This document shows positions 26,910-35,451 of a stretch of DNA of 64,000 nt, piece after piece. The notes under the pieces were generated by a model. The model did no database searches. It was not told the DNA's origin and saw only the letters and a program-made list of their open reading frames with translations. How positions within the stretch are numbered: position 1 is the first letter of the stretch; each line of letters opens with the position of its first letter. The DNA lies in IMG/VR virus record IMGVR_UViG_3300022752_000052, positions 1-64,000 of that record; one strand, 5' to 3'. A program made the position numbers and the translations under genes. Source of the stretch: a virus.

Positions 26910-28781
26910 ATGAAAAAAGTATTTAGTATTATTTCTTTGTTTTTTTTCTTTTTTTCGCTACATGCACAAAAAGAAAATCCGGTATCTATATTTTTCAAAG
27001 ATGAATTTTTTTCGTTAATTGAAGAAGAGGTACAACATGTAAAATATATGATGATAAACAAAAGCCAGGTAGATTATATTTTTGAGTCGAAGCCTGATAG
27101 TGTTTCCATTATTTTACCTACTCCAAAAAGAAAAGAGATTATAGATTTGGAGAGAATTGATTTATTTACGGATAGCGCGAGTATATATACAAGTTCTGGA
27201 AAATCCCATAAACCTACTTGTTTAGTTTACTATGGAAAAGTGCGAGGAGATGATGGAGGATTTGCTAGTGTTGTTATAGATAAAGACGTTTTCTACTCTC
27301 ATATTATGGGTGATGGCCAAGGATGGATTTTTTCTTCTGTAGATGGATTGCTTTACGGAACGTGGAATCAAGAAAATTACAAAGATACTACAAATTTTAA
27401 GTGTGTTATGTTAGATAGGGAGGGGAGTGTAATTACGAATGAAGTAAATAAAAAGGTAGGTACTCCTGTAGATAAATTAATAACCATGTATATTGAAGCT
27501 GATTATGGCATGTATACTAAGCTAGGTAGTGCTAAAAAAGTAATTAGTTTTATAGAGAATGTATTTGCGCAAACTTTTATACTGTACAAGAATGAAAAAA
27601 TAAACATAAAAATAAACAGGTTAAAAATATGGGATACTCCTAGTGGGTATACTTATAATAGTTATGAGATGTTATTTAGTTTTGGTTATCAAATGAGAAA
27701 ACAACCTTTGACAGAAACCTTTGGAAAATTAGTATCTCTTGAAGGATCTTTTGGTGTTGCGTGGTTGAATTCATTATGTGATGATCCTTTTTATAGAACT
27801 AGTTATTCTGGATTAACGGAGAATACCTTACCTTATCCGAATTATTCTTGGAACTCTCACGTAATGACACATGAAATTGGGCATAACATAGGTTCTCCGC
27901 ACACACAATCATGTTCTTGGAATGGAAATAATACTGCGCTTGATGGTTGTTGGTTTATAGAGCCTACCGGTCCTGTTCCCTGCAAAACTCCTGAAATTAC
28001 CCCATACACAAAAGGGACTATAATGTCTTACTGTCACTTAAATCTAAATGTAGGAGTAGATTATAAATGGGGCTTTGGATTGCAGCCCGGAAATTTAATA
28101 CGCCAAAAAGTATCTTTCGCTAATTGTCTAGAAAAATATTTGCCTGAAAGTAAAGAATGTCCGGGTAAAGATTCTTCTTACACAAAGATAAATATAAAAA
28201 TTTCTGCGAATAAATTTTTTGAGGATTTTTACTATTCTATAAAACAAAACAATAAAATAGTATTAGAGTATAATCCAAATCAAAAGAGGTTAACACAAGA
28301 TACTTCGGTTTGTATTTTAAAAGACTCCTGTTTTACTTTGACTATAAGACATATGGCTAAGCCTCCTTTTGTGAATAAAATAAACTTTTCTATACATCAT
28401 GATTCTATTGTTATTTATGAAATATCTAATGTATACAGAACAAATGATTCAATAAAATTATGTCTTAATAATCAAACTGTAAAAAAAATAAATCAAAATC
28501 TTTTACCTCTGTCCAAAGATAATATAATGTACAATGATTGGATGAATGATGAAATGCAAATTGATAGATGGAACATGTTTTTGAATTTTAATGACATGCT
28601 ATTTACAGATTTATTTAGCGAATGGAAACTATATAATCTTAACGGTGTTTTAGTGGGATCCGGTAATAGTATTAATGACTTAAATGATAAACAAAGAAAA
28701 TTAGCAACAGGAATTTATATTTTATTAGGAAATAATAAATACTATAAGAAAATTTTTATATCAAACAATACAATTAAATAA
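26910..28781 (+). CDS. Secreted zinc metalloprotease with T9SS-type C-terminal signal (623 aa)
   Basis: An N-terminal Sec signal peptide (about 1-19, ending FSLHAQ), a long propeptide-like region, then the metzincin zinc motif HEIGHNIGSPH at 321-331 with catalytic Glu322, and a downstream TIMSYCHL as Met-turn. The last 50-60 residues (WKLYNLNGVLVGSGNSI, LATGIYILLGN, YKKIFISN) have the pattern of the type A C-terminal sorting domain of the Bacteroidota type IX secretion system. The product would therefore be exported by the host T9SS, or attached outside. A phage use could be degrading envelope or host surface proteins. Reprolysin-like family; the substrate is unknown. Confidence 0.85.
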   Translation: MKKVFSIISLFFFFFSLHAQKENPVSIFFKDEFFSLIEEEVQHVKYMMINKSQVDYIFESKPDSVSIILPTPKRKEIIDLERIDLFTDSASIYTSSGKSHKPTCLVYYGKVRGDDGGFASVVIDKDVFYSHIMGDGQGWIFSSVDGLLYGTWNQENYKDTTNFKCVMLDREGSVITNEVNKKVGTPVDKLITMYIEADYGMYTKLGSAKKVISFIENVFAQTFILYKNEKINIKINRLKIWDTPSGYTYNSYEMLFSFGYQMRKQPLTETFGKLVSLEGSFGVAWLNSLCDDPFYRTSYSGLTENTLPYPNYSWNSHVMTHEIGHNIGSPHTQSCSWNGNNTALDGCWFIEPTGPVPCKTPEITPYTKGTIMSYCHLNLNVGVDYKWGFGLQPGNLIRQKVSFANCLEKYLPESKECPGKDSSYTKINIKISANKFFEDFYYSIKQNNKIVLEYNPNQKRLTQDTSVCILKDSCFTLTIRHMAKPPFVNKINFSIHHDSIVIYEISNVYRTNDSIKLCLNNQTVKKINQNLLPLSKDNIMYNDWMNDEMQIDRWNMFLNFNDMLFTDLFSEWKLYNLNGVLVGSGNSINDLNDKQRKLATGIYILLGNNKYYKKIFISNNTIK

Positions 28782-28783
28782 TA

Positions 28784-29044
28784 ATGTTTGACTGTATACT
28801 TCTTTTTACATTTCAAGTATTTTTTAACATTTTAAAGACATTAGAAATAAGATATACATATAATAATCAAATTACTAAATCTTTGATAAATACCATTATG
28901 ATAAACGTAATATCTTTAGCATCATTATATTTTTCTATTGATGCTTTAATACAAGGAAATTTATACATGATAGCATCCTATATCTTGGGTAGCTTTAGTG
29001 GAAAATTTATTAGCATGAAGTATATGAATAATAAAAAAATGTAG
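28784..29044 (+). CDS. Small membrane protein (86 aa)
   Basis: Hydrophobic stretches at about 4-17, 38-55 and 60-75. FFNILKTLEIRYTYNNQI and YILGSFSGKFISMKY look like conserved blocks of a small phage or bacterial membrane protein I have seen but cannot name. It begins two bases after the protease stop. With an endolysin nearby (30322) it is one holin candidate, but it lacks distinguishing features. Confidence 0.6.
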   Translation: MFDCILLFTFQVFFNILKTLEIRYTYNNQITKSLINTIMINVISLASLYFSIDALIQGNLYMIASYILGSFSGKFISMKYMNNKKM

Positions 29045-29062
29045 AATAGTTTAAAAAAATGC

Positions 29063-29092
29063 TTGTAATTGTACTATAAGTACATATTTATG
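29063..29092 (+). promoter_or_regulatory. Possible weak promoter
   Basis: TTG (29063-29065), 19 bases, then TATTTATG (29085-29092), which differs from TAnnTTTG at one position. A TGTACT/AGTACA palindrome lies between. It precedes 29108. Confidence 0.3.
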
Positions 29093-29107
29093 CTAAAAAA
29101 TAAACTA

Positions 29108-29464
29108 ATGAAAATTTATTTGACTATACTGCTATTGTTAGCTAGTACTTTACTCCTTAGTCAAGAGTATAAAGATTCTATATCAATTAACTACGGGCCC
29201 TGGGGAGTTTACCGAGACGGTGTATATACCTATGGAGGAAAAGTCATGAAAAATAAAGAAAGTTTTATATACGAGTTAATGAGCAATTTATACATAGATA
29301 GAGACAACAGAATTATAACAGAATACGATTTTATCTATTGTTATTCTTTATGGAATGGCAATTTTTACATCAGAGATAAAACTTTTGTGTACTTTGATTT
29401 CTTTAAGTTAAGTGTAAGAAAAGAAATAAAATCTTGGATAAAGAGAAAAAAACTTGCGCGGTAA
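29108..29464 (+). CDS. Secreted hypothetical protein (118 aa)
   Basis: I choose the ATG at 29108 (MKIYLTILLLLASTLLLSQ), which gives a clean signal peptide; upstream in-frame starts add a polar extension. The mature part is about 100 residues, aromatic-rich (INYGPWGVYRDGVYTYGG) and with a basic C-terminus (KSWIKRKKLAR). No family is recognised. It is likely periplasmic or external, like its neighbour the metalloprotease. Confidence 0.6.
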   Translation: MKIYLTILLLLASTLLLSQEYKDSISINYGPWGVYRDGVYTYGGKVMKNKESFIYELMSNLYIDRDNRIITEYDFIYCYSLWNGNFYIRDKTFVYFDFFKLSVRKEIKSWIKRKKLAR

Positions 29465-29484
29465 ACTTTTTTTTCTTATATTTG
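29454..29484 (+). promoter_or_regulatory. Bacteroidota-type promoter for tRNA and following genes
   Basis: TTG (29454-29456), exactly 20 bases, TATATTTG (29477-29484). The best plus-strand match in the window; it overlaps the end of 29108-29464. Confidence 0.7.
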
Positions 29485-29497
29485 TTGAAATATTACG

Positions 29498-29617
29498 ATG
29501 AATAAAGAAAATAACGCGAAAGAAAACCTTTTATCTTCGGGAAAAGTTTTTAAGGTAAAAATACTTTTACAAGAAAGTATTATATATACTACTGTAATAA
29601 ATAAAAAAGCGGGATAG
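29498..29617 (+). CDS. Possible small ORF in the tRNA leader (39 aa)
   Basis: An ATG at 29498, 14 bases after the -7 box, opens 39 codons (MNKENNAKENLLSSGKVFKV, ending KKAG) and the stop lies inside the tRNA 5' end. It is basic and polar. Overlap with the tRNA argues against a conserved protein; it may be a leader peptide or chance. Confidence 0.3.
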   Translation: MNKENNAKENLLSSGKVFKVKILLQESIIYTTVINKKAG

Positions 29618-29678
29618 TGTAATGGTTAACACATAGGACTCATGATCCTATACTGCTAGTTCGACTCCAGCTCCCGCT
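29609..29678 (+). tRNA. tRNA with CAT anticodon (Met or Ile2)
   Basis: Acceptor GCGGGA/TCCCGC; D arm GTGT..ACAC with GG; a perfect anticodon stem TAGGA/TCCTA with loop CTCATGA, anticodon CAT at 29641-29643; T arm GCTAG-TTCGACT-CCAGC (one mismatch). CCA is not encoded. Whether it reads Met or, after lysidine modification, the Ile ATA codon cannot be decided. ATA codons are common in this AT-rich genome, which would favour Ile2. Confidence 0.85.
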
Positions 29679-29788
29679 ACTAATTCTTTTTCGATTTCCT
29701 CTCAAACAAAGTAATATTTTATAACATAACTCACACGTAATATGTGAGCATACTAAAAATTTTTTATAACAAAACAAAATCTTTAAAA

Positions 29789-30319
29789 ATGAAAAAGGAC
29801 TCTTTAGAACAAGTTGTTAAATTTCAAAAAATGTTAGGTCGACATGAAGAAAAATCTGTGGAACATGTACAAAATGCTTTATCTTTGTTTATGGACGAAG
29901 TCGCAGAATTTATAGATGAATTTGTTGTACTTGATGAAAGCGATTTACAAGATAATGTAGATTTTGATATATTAGACCGCAGAAATATTGCTAAAGAGTC
30001 TATAGATATTATTTACACATTAGTAGGTATATTAGAGATAATGAATATACCTGTTGTTGAATCTTTGCAGAGAGTAAATGAAAGTAATTTTTCTAAGTTT
30101 TTACCTTCAAAAACTATGGCGGAATCTCAAGTTTTAGCAGTAAGAAAAAAGTATCAAATGATTGAAGGAGGAGAAACTGTAGATGTTAAATCTGTAAATT
30201 TTGAGGGGGAAGATTATTTTTATTTATCTAGAACCTCTGATGGTAAAATGTTGAAACCTATGTCTTATGAAGAAGCCGATATGTCTCACATCGATTCTCC
30301 GGGAATTGAAAGAGTGTAA
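29789..30319 (+). CDS. MazG-like nucleotide pyrophosphohydrolase (176 aa)
   Basis: The start is the ATG at 29789 (MKKDSLEQVVKFQKMLG), rather than an upstream GTG. The all-alpha NTP-pyrophosphatase pattern is visible: FMDEVAEFIDEF with acidic metal ligands, then KESIDIIYTLVGIL, and VNESNFSKFLP. About 120 residues of this domain are followed by a short C-terminal part (EGEDYFYLSRTSDGKML). Such phage enzymes hydrolyse dNTPs or alarmone-type nucleotides; the exact substrate is unknown. Near the tRNA in a plus-strand operon. Confidence 0.75.
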   Translation: MKKDSLEQVVKFQKMLGRHEEKSVEHVQNALSLFMDEVAEFIDEFVVLDESDLQDNVDFDILDRRNIAKESIDIIYTLVGILEIMNIPVVESLQRVNESNFSKFLPSKTMAESQVLAVRKKYQMIEGGETVDVKSVNFEGEDYFYLSRTSDGKMLKPMSYEEADMSHIDSPGIERV

Positions 30320-30321
30320 AA

Positions 30322-31239
30322 ATGGGAGAAAAAATGGAAACCTATGTGAGGGAAAATAAAAAATTGCCGATATATCTAGGTTTGGCTATTGTTATATCCT
30401 TTCTTTTAGGGTCTTTATCAAGCCATAATTCTTTTCCTAGTTATGATAAACATGAAATATTTTCCGGGGGTTCTATTGAATATGTTGTGAAATATGTATA
30501 TGATACCGTGTATGTAGAAAAATCGTCTTACAAGATAATTAAAGATACGGTGTATATAGAAAATAAAGTAAATATGGTAAAGGACGGAGTTGCGGTTAAA
30601 CCTAACAAATCCGTTCCTTTTACTATTCCTTTTACAACATTTTCATCTAGATCTCATGGTCACGATTTTAAAGAATATACTCATACTGAGGCTATAGAGT
30701 ATTTACAGAATAAAGGATTTAGAAATCTAAATGGACTTAGTCTAACGACTTTACGTAGAATAAACTTACTTTATAATTATGACTCTCTTCTATATGCCGT
30801 ACATCATATGACAGATTTTCCTGTATCATTTATTTATGCGTACTTTATATTAGAAGCTACTTCAGCAGGGGTAGAAACAGATTTATGGAGGTTATACGGC
30901 AATCCTGGAGGAGTGAAGAAATTGGGTAATCATAACTGGATTAATTTAAAAACAGTTGAGTACATTAAAGGCCGTAGAAGAACTGTAAAACAAAAATTCT
31001 TCTCCGCTAAAAATACCGAAGAAGGTCTTAAAGTATGGGCATCCGTTTTTAATGCTAATAGATATGAGAAGTGTAAAAAAACAGATTATAGTCTTCCTCA
31101 AATGCAAATTTACAGAAACTTATGTAAATGTATGATGAAGTCCGGATATCATACAAGTCCTGATTATGAAATTAGAGCTGAGTATATGAAAGAATATTGG
31201 GATTTTAAAAAATTATATTTTCCTAAAAGATTAAAATAA
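30322..31239 (+). CDS. Membrane-anchored endolysin, glucosaminidase-like (305 aa)
   Basis: One N-terminal membrane segment (about 16-34, YLGLAIVISFLLGSL), a spacer, then from about residue 165 FIYAYFILEATSAGVETDLW, NPGGVKKLGNHNWINLKTVEY, FFSAKNTEEGLKVWASVF and a Tyr-rich end, matching the layout of glucosaminidase (lysozyme-like) domains: catalytic Glu in FILEATSAG, then a GIK-like strand and an F..Y...Y tail. This is probably a signal-anchored cell-wall hydrolase for lysis. Two bases separate it from the MazG-like gene. Enzyme specificity is inferred. Confidence 0.65.
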   Translation: MGEKMETYVRENKKLPIYLGLAIVISFLLGSLSSHNSFPSYDKHEIFSGGSIEYVVKYVYDTVYVEKSSYKIIKDTVYIENKVNMVKDGVAVKPNKSVPFTIPFTTFSSRSHGHDFKEYTHTEAIEYLQNKGFRNLNGLSLTTLRRINLLYNYDSLLYAVHHMTDFPVSFIYAYFILEATSAGVETDLWRLYGNPGGVKKLGNHNWINLKTVEYIKGRRRTVKQKFFSAKNTEEGLKVWASVFNANRYEKCKKTDYSLPQMQIYRNLCKCMMKSGYHTSPDYEIRAEYMKEYWDFKKLYFPKRLK

Positions 31240-31273
31240 TTTTGCCCTATACTATTTATTTAAAAATGAAGAT

Positions 31274-31573
31274 ATGAACCAAAAAGTAATTGAACAAATG
31301 AAGGAATCTCTAGCTGAGTATGAAATGCTAGATTTAGGTGTAAATAAACTTGAAGATAAGGATATGTTCAGAGAAATTCTGAAAATTTTCTTTAGGAACA
31401 TGGATAAAACAATTTTCAAAACAGACAAACAAGGAAATGTTTTATTTAATGATGAGGGTGAGGAAATAATTAACTGGTTTGAATTAGTTAAACTTGTTTT
31501 ATTTAGTTTATCAAAATTAATTGGTAATTATATGGCCCTCAAAAAAATTGCTCAAGTAAAAAAATTATTATGA
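31274..31573 (+). CDS. Hypothetical protein (99 aa)
   Basis: A helical acidic first half (IEQMKESLAEYEMLDLG), a DKQGNVLFNDEGEE turn, then a hydrophobic helix WFELVKLVLFSLSKLIGNYM that might be amphipathic or membrane-associated. Its end overlaps the subtilisin start in ATGA, so it is translationally coupled to that gene. It could be a chaperone or inhibitor for the protease, but this is inference only. Confidence 0.55.
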   Translation: MNQKVIEQMKESLAEYEMLDLGVNKLEDKDMFREILKIFFRNMDKTIFKTDKQGNVLFNDEGEEIINWFELVKLVLFSLSKLIGNYMALKKIAQVKKLL

Positions 31574-33102
31574 AATTTTCCGTATCTGATTTACAATTCG
31601 CACAAAGAGTTAATTTTGATCTATTAGCCAAGTATTTTAATGCTTTAGGAGAAAACCATGATATTATCCTTCCGCCACCGCCTACTCCTATTTACGCAAC
31701 ATTACAATCTAGTATATTATCAAATGGTAACTGGGGATATTCGTTTTTGAAAACTGATTTTATTGCTGAAAAAATAAAAAAGGGTGAGAAACCTTCTCGT
31801 AAAATATTGTATTGTGTTGTCGATACCATGGCGTATCCAAATCACAATGATTTATTATCGGGCAATCAATTTGTTCCAAAAAAGTTTTGCTTGGATCACA
31901 CTACGGATAAAACCGGAATCGATGGTCATGGACATGGTCACCACGTTTCAGGTACTATTATGGGGAAACATCCTAATGGATTCCCGCTTGGTCTTGCCTA
32001 TGTTAAAGACGTACCTACCGAAGATCTTATTATGGCACAAAAGGGATTAAATTCCAATGGTTCTGGCGCATCCGATTGGCTAGTAAACGCAATTTTACAT
32101 GCGGCTAATGTATGGGAAACGGAGTATAAAAAACTAGGTTATTTGCTTGTTTACAATTTCTCTTGGGGAGGCGGGAGCGAAACTCCGGCAATATCAAGAG
32201 CAATTGAGCAAGTTATTGCTAGAGGAGCCTTTGTAAATGCTGCTGCCGGTAACGACGGTAGCGGAGTGGTAGGTTGGCCTGCTGCTCATAAGGAAGTAAT
32301 TTCTTGGGCGGCTTGTGATCAATCAGGTAGAAGAGCTAATTTTTCTCAATATGGAAATGAATTAGAGGCAATAGCTCCAGGTGTTTCTATCTGGTCTACC
32401 TTTAAAGACCCTAATAGTTATGTTTCTTGGGATGGTACAAGCATGGCTACTCCACACGGAACCGCTGCCATGGGACATGTTCTTAAGTGGTATCCAGAAA
32501 TAAAAACTCAAGCAGATTTAATTTCCTTCTTAGCAACCAATAGCACTGATGGGGGAGTTGAGGGCAAAGATATTGAGTACGGTTTCGGTTATCCTATGCT
32601 AGATAAAATGCTATCTAAGAAAACTATCATACCAGAACCAGTTAAACCTCCTGTAGAAGCTGAGGAGCCAGTAATTCCTAGTCCGGAAGCTAGGACTTCA
32701 TTTAGAAATCTTACCATAGAAATAGATGCTACACAATCGTTATTATGGAAAGTGCAGCATCCTTGGAATGATAAAAAAATAAACGCATTATTATATAATA
32801 TTAACAAATTGTCTCTTCCGGAAAAAGATAAATTAAATAATCCTAGAATTTATAAAAAAATATATATAAACAAAGTATTTTTTAAAGTTAAAAGCATGTT
32901 AAATTATGATGTAGCATTGAATTATTATAAAGAATATCTAGATTCATTCTTTAATAATCATTGTGTTTTTGTTAACAATGGTTCGGATGTTCATGATGTT
33001 CTTGCTTTTATATCTTTATCACTACAAAATTTAAAAGTTAATATAGAAACAATTCAAGCTGTAGATGAAAAAGGAAATAAAATAATTTATACTATCAAAT
33101 AA
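31570..33102 (+). CDS. Subtilisin-like serine protease (S8), 510 aa
   Basis: The catalytic triad is visible: Asp85 in VVDTMAYP, His122 in HGHHVSGT, Ser291 in GTSMATPHG, with oxyanion Asn228 in AAAGNDG. There is no signal peptide and the first 40 residues end in a proline run (ILPPPPTP), so it is not a classical secreted subtilisin. After about residue 335 a Pro/Glu-rich linker (PEPVKPPVEAEEPVIP) leads to a 140-residue helical C-terminal domain of unknown type. It may be a virion-associated or maturation protease, or act with the endolysin. Confidence 0.9.
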   Translation: MKFSVSDLQFAQRVNFDLLAKYFNALGENHDIILPPPPTPIYATLQSSILSNGNWGYSFLKTDFIAEKIKKGEKPSRKILYCVVDTMAYPNHNDLLSGNQFVPKKFCLDHTTDKTGIDGHGHGHHVSGTIMGKHPNGFPLGLAYVKDVPTEDLIMAQKGLNSNGSGASDWLVNAILHAANVWETEYKKLGYLLVYNFSWGGGSETPAISRAIEQVIARGAFVNAAAGNDGSGVVGWPAAHKEVISWAACDQSGRRANFSQYGNELEAIAPGVSIWSTFKDPNSYVSWDGTSMATPHGTAAMGHVLKWYPEIKTQADLISFLATNSTDGGVEGKDIEYGFGYPMLDKMLSKKTIIPEPVKPPVEAEEPVIPSPEARTSFRNLTIEIDATQSLLWKVQHPWNDKKINALLYNINKLSLPEKDKLNNPRIYKKIYINKVFFKVKSMLNYDVALNYYKEYLDSFFNNHCVFVNNGSDVHDVLAFISLSLQNLKVNIETIQAVDEKGNKIIYTIK

Positions 33103-33690
33103 TTACCTATAAGGCAATCCTCCTAACCAAAGAACCAAAGACTTTCTAGTACCAAATTCAATAGGAGTAACGCGATGTAACATAAAGGATGGGAAGATTA
33201 CAACCCGTCCTTTATTTTTTGGTATGATTGTATCATGTTTTCCGTATTTTAAAACTAAGTCTCCTCCGGAATAATCTTCTGGTCCTGTTAATTGAACTAC
33301 AATTGATATTTTTCTAAAACAAACAGGAGGTACTCCTCCGCAATCTATATGCCAATCGTACATTCCTGAATCAGCGCTATCGTATATAGTGTATTGTATA
33401 TTTTCTACACTGTCTCCTATGTTAAAGTTCCACATAATATTATTTGCCTCATCAGCAAATTTAAATAGCTTCTCATACAACCAATTGCTTTCATCGGTTA
33501 TAGGAAGCCATTTTATAGTACTTCTTCTATATTCTGTAATATCTTCCGGAGATCCTAGTACGGATGCATTTTGAGAAGCTACTTTTGAAGCTATGTTCTC
33601 TACTGATTCTAATTCTAGATCAGTGAATCCAGAAGAAAATGTATAATAATTTGTTAAGTTTGGAACAAATTGTTTGAAACCTATTGCCAT
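33103..33690 (-). CDS. 2-oxoglutarate/Fe(II)-dependent oxygenase (195 aa)
   Basis: Iron ligands HxD in YDWHIDCGG (about 118-126) and His in SFMLHRVTP (about 168-176), followed by GTRKSLVLW with the Arg that holds 2-oxoglutarate. The intervening GGDLVLKYG is the usual prolyl-hydroxylase-type strand. Phages often carry such enzymes; substrates could be protein or nucleotide. It is converged upon by the plus-strand subtilisin gene, with stops one base apart. Confidence 0.8.
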   Translation of the reverse strand: MAIGFKQFVPNLTNYYTFSSGFTDLELESVENIASKVASQNASVLGSPEDITEYRRSTIKWLPITDESNWLYEKLFKFADEANNIMWNFNIGDSVENIQYTIYDSADSGMYDWHIDCGGVPPVCFRKISIVVQLTGPEDYSGGDLVLKYGKHDTIIPKNKGRVVIFPSFMLHRVTPIEFGTRKSLVLWLGGLPYR

Positions 33691-33691
33691 A

Positions 33692-33898
33692 TTATCCTAG
33701 TATTACTTTTTTATTTTCTGTTAATGTAAATGATTTTTTAATTCTATCAATATATTCCTCGGTAACATATACGGAAATCCAATCTGAACTACTTTCTTCA
33801 GATAAAAGAATAAAGTCTTTTTCTAATATGCAATCTGTTACAGTAATGTCATTATTTACTTTTTCTACATCCTGTCTTTTAACCCAAATCTGTTTCAT
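33692..33898 (-). CDS. Hypothetical protein (68 aa)
   Basis: Strand-rich, charged 68-residue protein (KRQDVEKVNNDITVTDCILE). Its start overlaps the end of 33879-34076 by 20 bases. No family is recognised. Ends one base before the oxygenase gene. Confidence 0.6.
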   Translation of the reverse strand: MKQIWVKRQDVEKVNNDITVTDCILEKDFILLSEESSSDWISVYVTEEYIDRIKKSFTLTENKKVILG

Positions 33899-34076
33899 TT
33901 TCTTCTGTTTTTAAATTTTCTGTATTTTTTATAAGGTAGTCCTGTATAGCAGATACTACTCCAGTTTTCTTTCTTTTAGACTCTTCTAAAATACTTGTTA
34001 TATATATAATATCATATTCTAAACGACCCAGTTCTAAATACAAATGGTCTAATAAATTTTCTTTTTTTTCGCTCAT
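33879..34076 (-). CDS. Hypothetical coiled-coil protein (65 aa)
   Basis: Mostly one charged helix (LLDHLYLELGRLEYDIIYIT then ILEESKRKK), probably a coiled coil. Overlaps 34073-34309 by 4 bases (ATGA type). Function unknown. Confidence 0.6.
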   Translation of the reverse strand: MSEKKENLLDHLYLELGRLEYDIIYITSILEESKRKKTGVVSAIQDYLIKNTENLKTEENETDLG

Positions 34077-34309
34077 TTTAAAACTTCGTAGTTTTCTAAA
34101 AATTTATCTATTCTTTCTTGAACTTCGGAAAAATCCGGATTAATTTTATTGGAGATAAGATATTTTTCTAGCTTCTCTCTTTTTCTCGGGAATTCACTCC
34201 TGTTATTCAAGTAAATATTAAACAAATATTCGTTGTAATAAGTTTTGTAATCTTCTGTATTTTCAGCTGAATTGTATAAAATACTTTCGCTCCATTCTAA
34301 TGAAATCAT
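34073..34309 (-). CDS. Hypothetical protein (78 aa)
   Basis: Acidic start (MISLEWSESILYNSAENTED), many Tyr/Asn residues, then a charged helix (EFPRKREKLEKYLISN). No family is recognised. Two bases after the HTH/zinc-finger gene. Confidence 0.6.
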   Translation of the reverse strand: MISLEWSESILYNSAENTEDYKTYYNEYLFNIYLNNRSEFPRKREKLEKYLISNKINPDFSEVQERIDKFLENYEVLK

Positions 34310-34311
34310 AA

Positions 34312-34836
34312 TTAAAAGTTTTTGGGTCCTATTAAATTTCCTACATTTATATAATAACAGTTATAGCATAGAACTCTTATATTATCTATTTTTTGATTGT
34401 CGCTATTTCCATCTTTATAATCAAGTAATAAAGCGCTAGTATCATCCGACAACCTTTTTTCTTCAAATCCACAAAGACAGCATTTTTCTTTTACTAGTCC
34501 GGACATAAAGAGTCTTTTCTTGAAGTAAGTTTTATTACGAGATATTTTTTTTCCCTCTAATACTTCTTTCAAATCACTAAAAAAATCTGATGCTTTAGGA
34601 GATCTAACAATACCTACACCTTTTTTATTATTAGAAATCTCGTACCAAGTTAATCCATTTTCAGGATTTTTGTATATTGATGCATATTTTTTAAATGTTG
34701 CAGGAGATACTCTTAAGAACTTTGCTGCTTGCGCAGATGACCTTGTGTTTTCTATTGCATATCTAACTTCGGACTCACTAAGATTAATTTGAGGTCTTCC
34801 GCTAGGATTAAAAGATTTTCTTTGAAACAGGCCCAT
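34312..34836 (-). CDS. HTH plus degenerate HNH-like zinc protein (174 aa)
   Basis: N-terminal helix-turn-helix-like part: SESEVRYAIENTRSSAQAAK then FLRVSPATFKKY. C-terminal zinc/HNH-like part: CCLCGFEEKR, LLLDYKDGNSDNQKIDNI, VLCYNCYYINVGN. The spacing matches HNH proteins (LxxHHxDGNxxNN, LCxNCH), but the catalytic His positions are D-Y and the last His is Tyr, so nuclease activity is doubtful. It probably keeps the zinc fold for DNA binding. Confidence 0.65.
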   Translation of the reverse strand: MGLFQRKSFNPSGRPQINLSESEVRYAIENTRSSAQAAKFLRVSPATFKKYASIYKNPENGLTWYEISNNKKGVGIVRSPKASDFFSDLKEVLEGKKISRNKTYFKKRLFMSGLVKEKCCLCGFEEKRLSDDTSALLLDYKDGNSDNQKIDNIRVLCYNCYYINVGNLIGPKNF

Positions 34837-35249
34837 TATATATTAGTTACGATTAATTCAAAATTTAATTTATCTAATAAAAGTTCTTCGCATAACTCGT
34901 AGGCTAAATCAGCATCGACAATTGTTTTAAAATCTACTTTCTTATTTTTATATAATATAGTAGCTAATTGCTCAGCTTGTGTAGAAGTTATACCTAAAAA
35001 ATTATAAAAACTTTTTACGTAGTATTCATAATCATAACCGCATTCAAAAACTGTTATCTTGTATTTGAATTCATCATCTTTTTTTATCCATTCATCAGGT
35101 AATGTAACATTGGATATATCATTAGGAATATCATCTATAGCATCCATGAAATTATCATATTCTTTTGATGATAATAAAGAATTTGTATTAGGATCTACTA
35201 AATACATGAAAACTTTTTCTAATGATAAAATCCACTTTAATTTATACAT
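34836..35249 (-). CDS. Hypothetical protein (137 aa)
   Basis: Acidic 137-residue protein; N-terminal strands (WILSLEKVFMYLVDPNTNSL), a DEFKYKITVFECGYDYEYYV strand segment, and helices to the end. No family is recognised. Its stop shares a base with the start of the HTH/HNH-like gene. Confidence 0.6.
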   Translation of the reverse strand: MYKLKWILSLEKVFMYLVDPNTNSLLSSKEYDNFMDAIDDIPNDISNVTLPDEWIKKDDEFKYKITVFECGYDYEYYVKSFYNFLGITSTQAEQLATILYKNKKVDFKTIVDADLAYELCEELLLDKLNFELIVTNI

Positions 35250-35451
35250 GTTTCATTTTTTTTAGAGCATTTTTAATTACAATACATTTAGTAAAATCAT
35301 TAGTTTTTTCAAAGTAGGATAACATTTTTTCAGATATGTCTATTTTTTGTTTTTTAGTAGCTTTCTCCGACCAATTAGAGAAATTATTTTTTGATGTGAT
35401 ATCATATATTAAATTCATTGCTGCATCTTCATAATCACGTATCTGAGCCAT
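35242..35451 (-). CDS. Hypothetical protein (69 aa)
   Basis: Helical and basic (SNWSEKATKKQKIDISEKML, FTKCIVIKNALKKMKHV). It overlaps its neighbours by 8 bases (34836-35249) and 17 bases (35435-36169). No family is recognised. Confidence 0.6.
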   Translation of the reverse strand: MAQIRDYEDAAMNLIYDITSKNNFSNWSEKATKKQKIDISEKMLSYFEKTNDFTKCIVIKNALKKMKHV

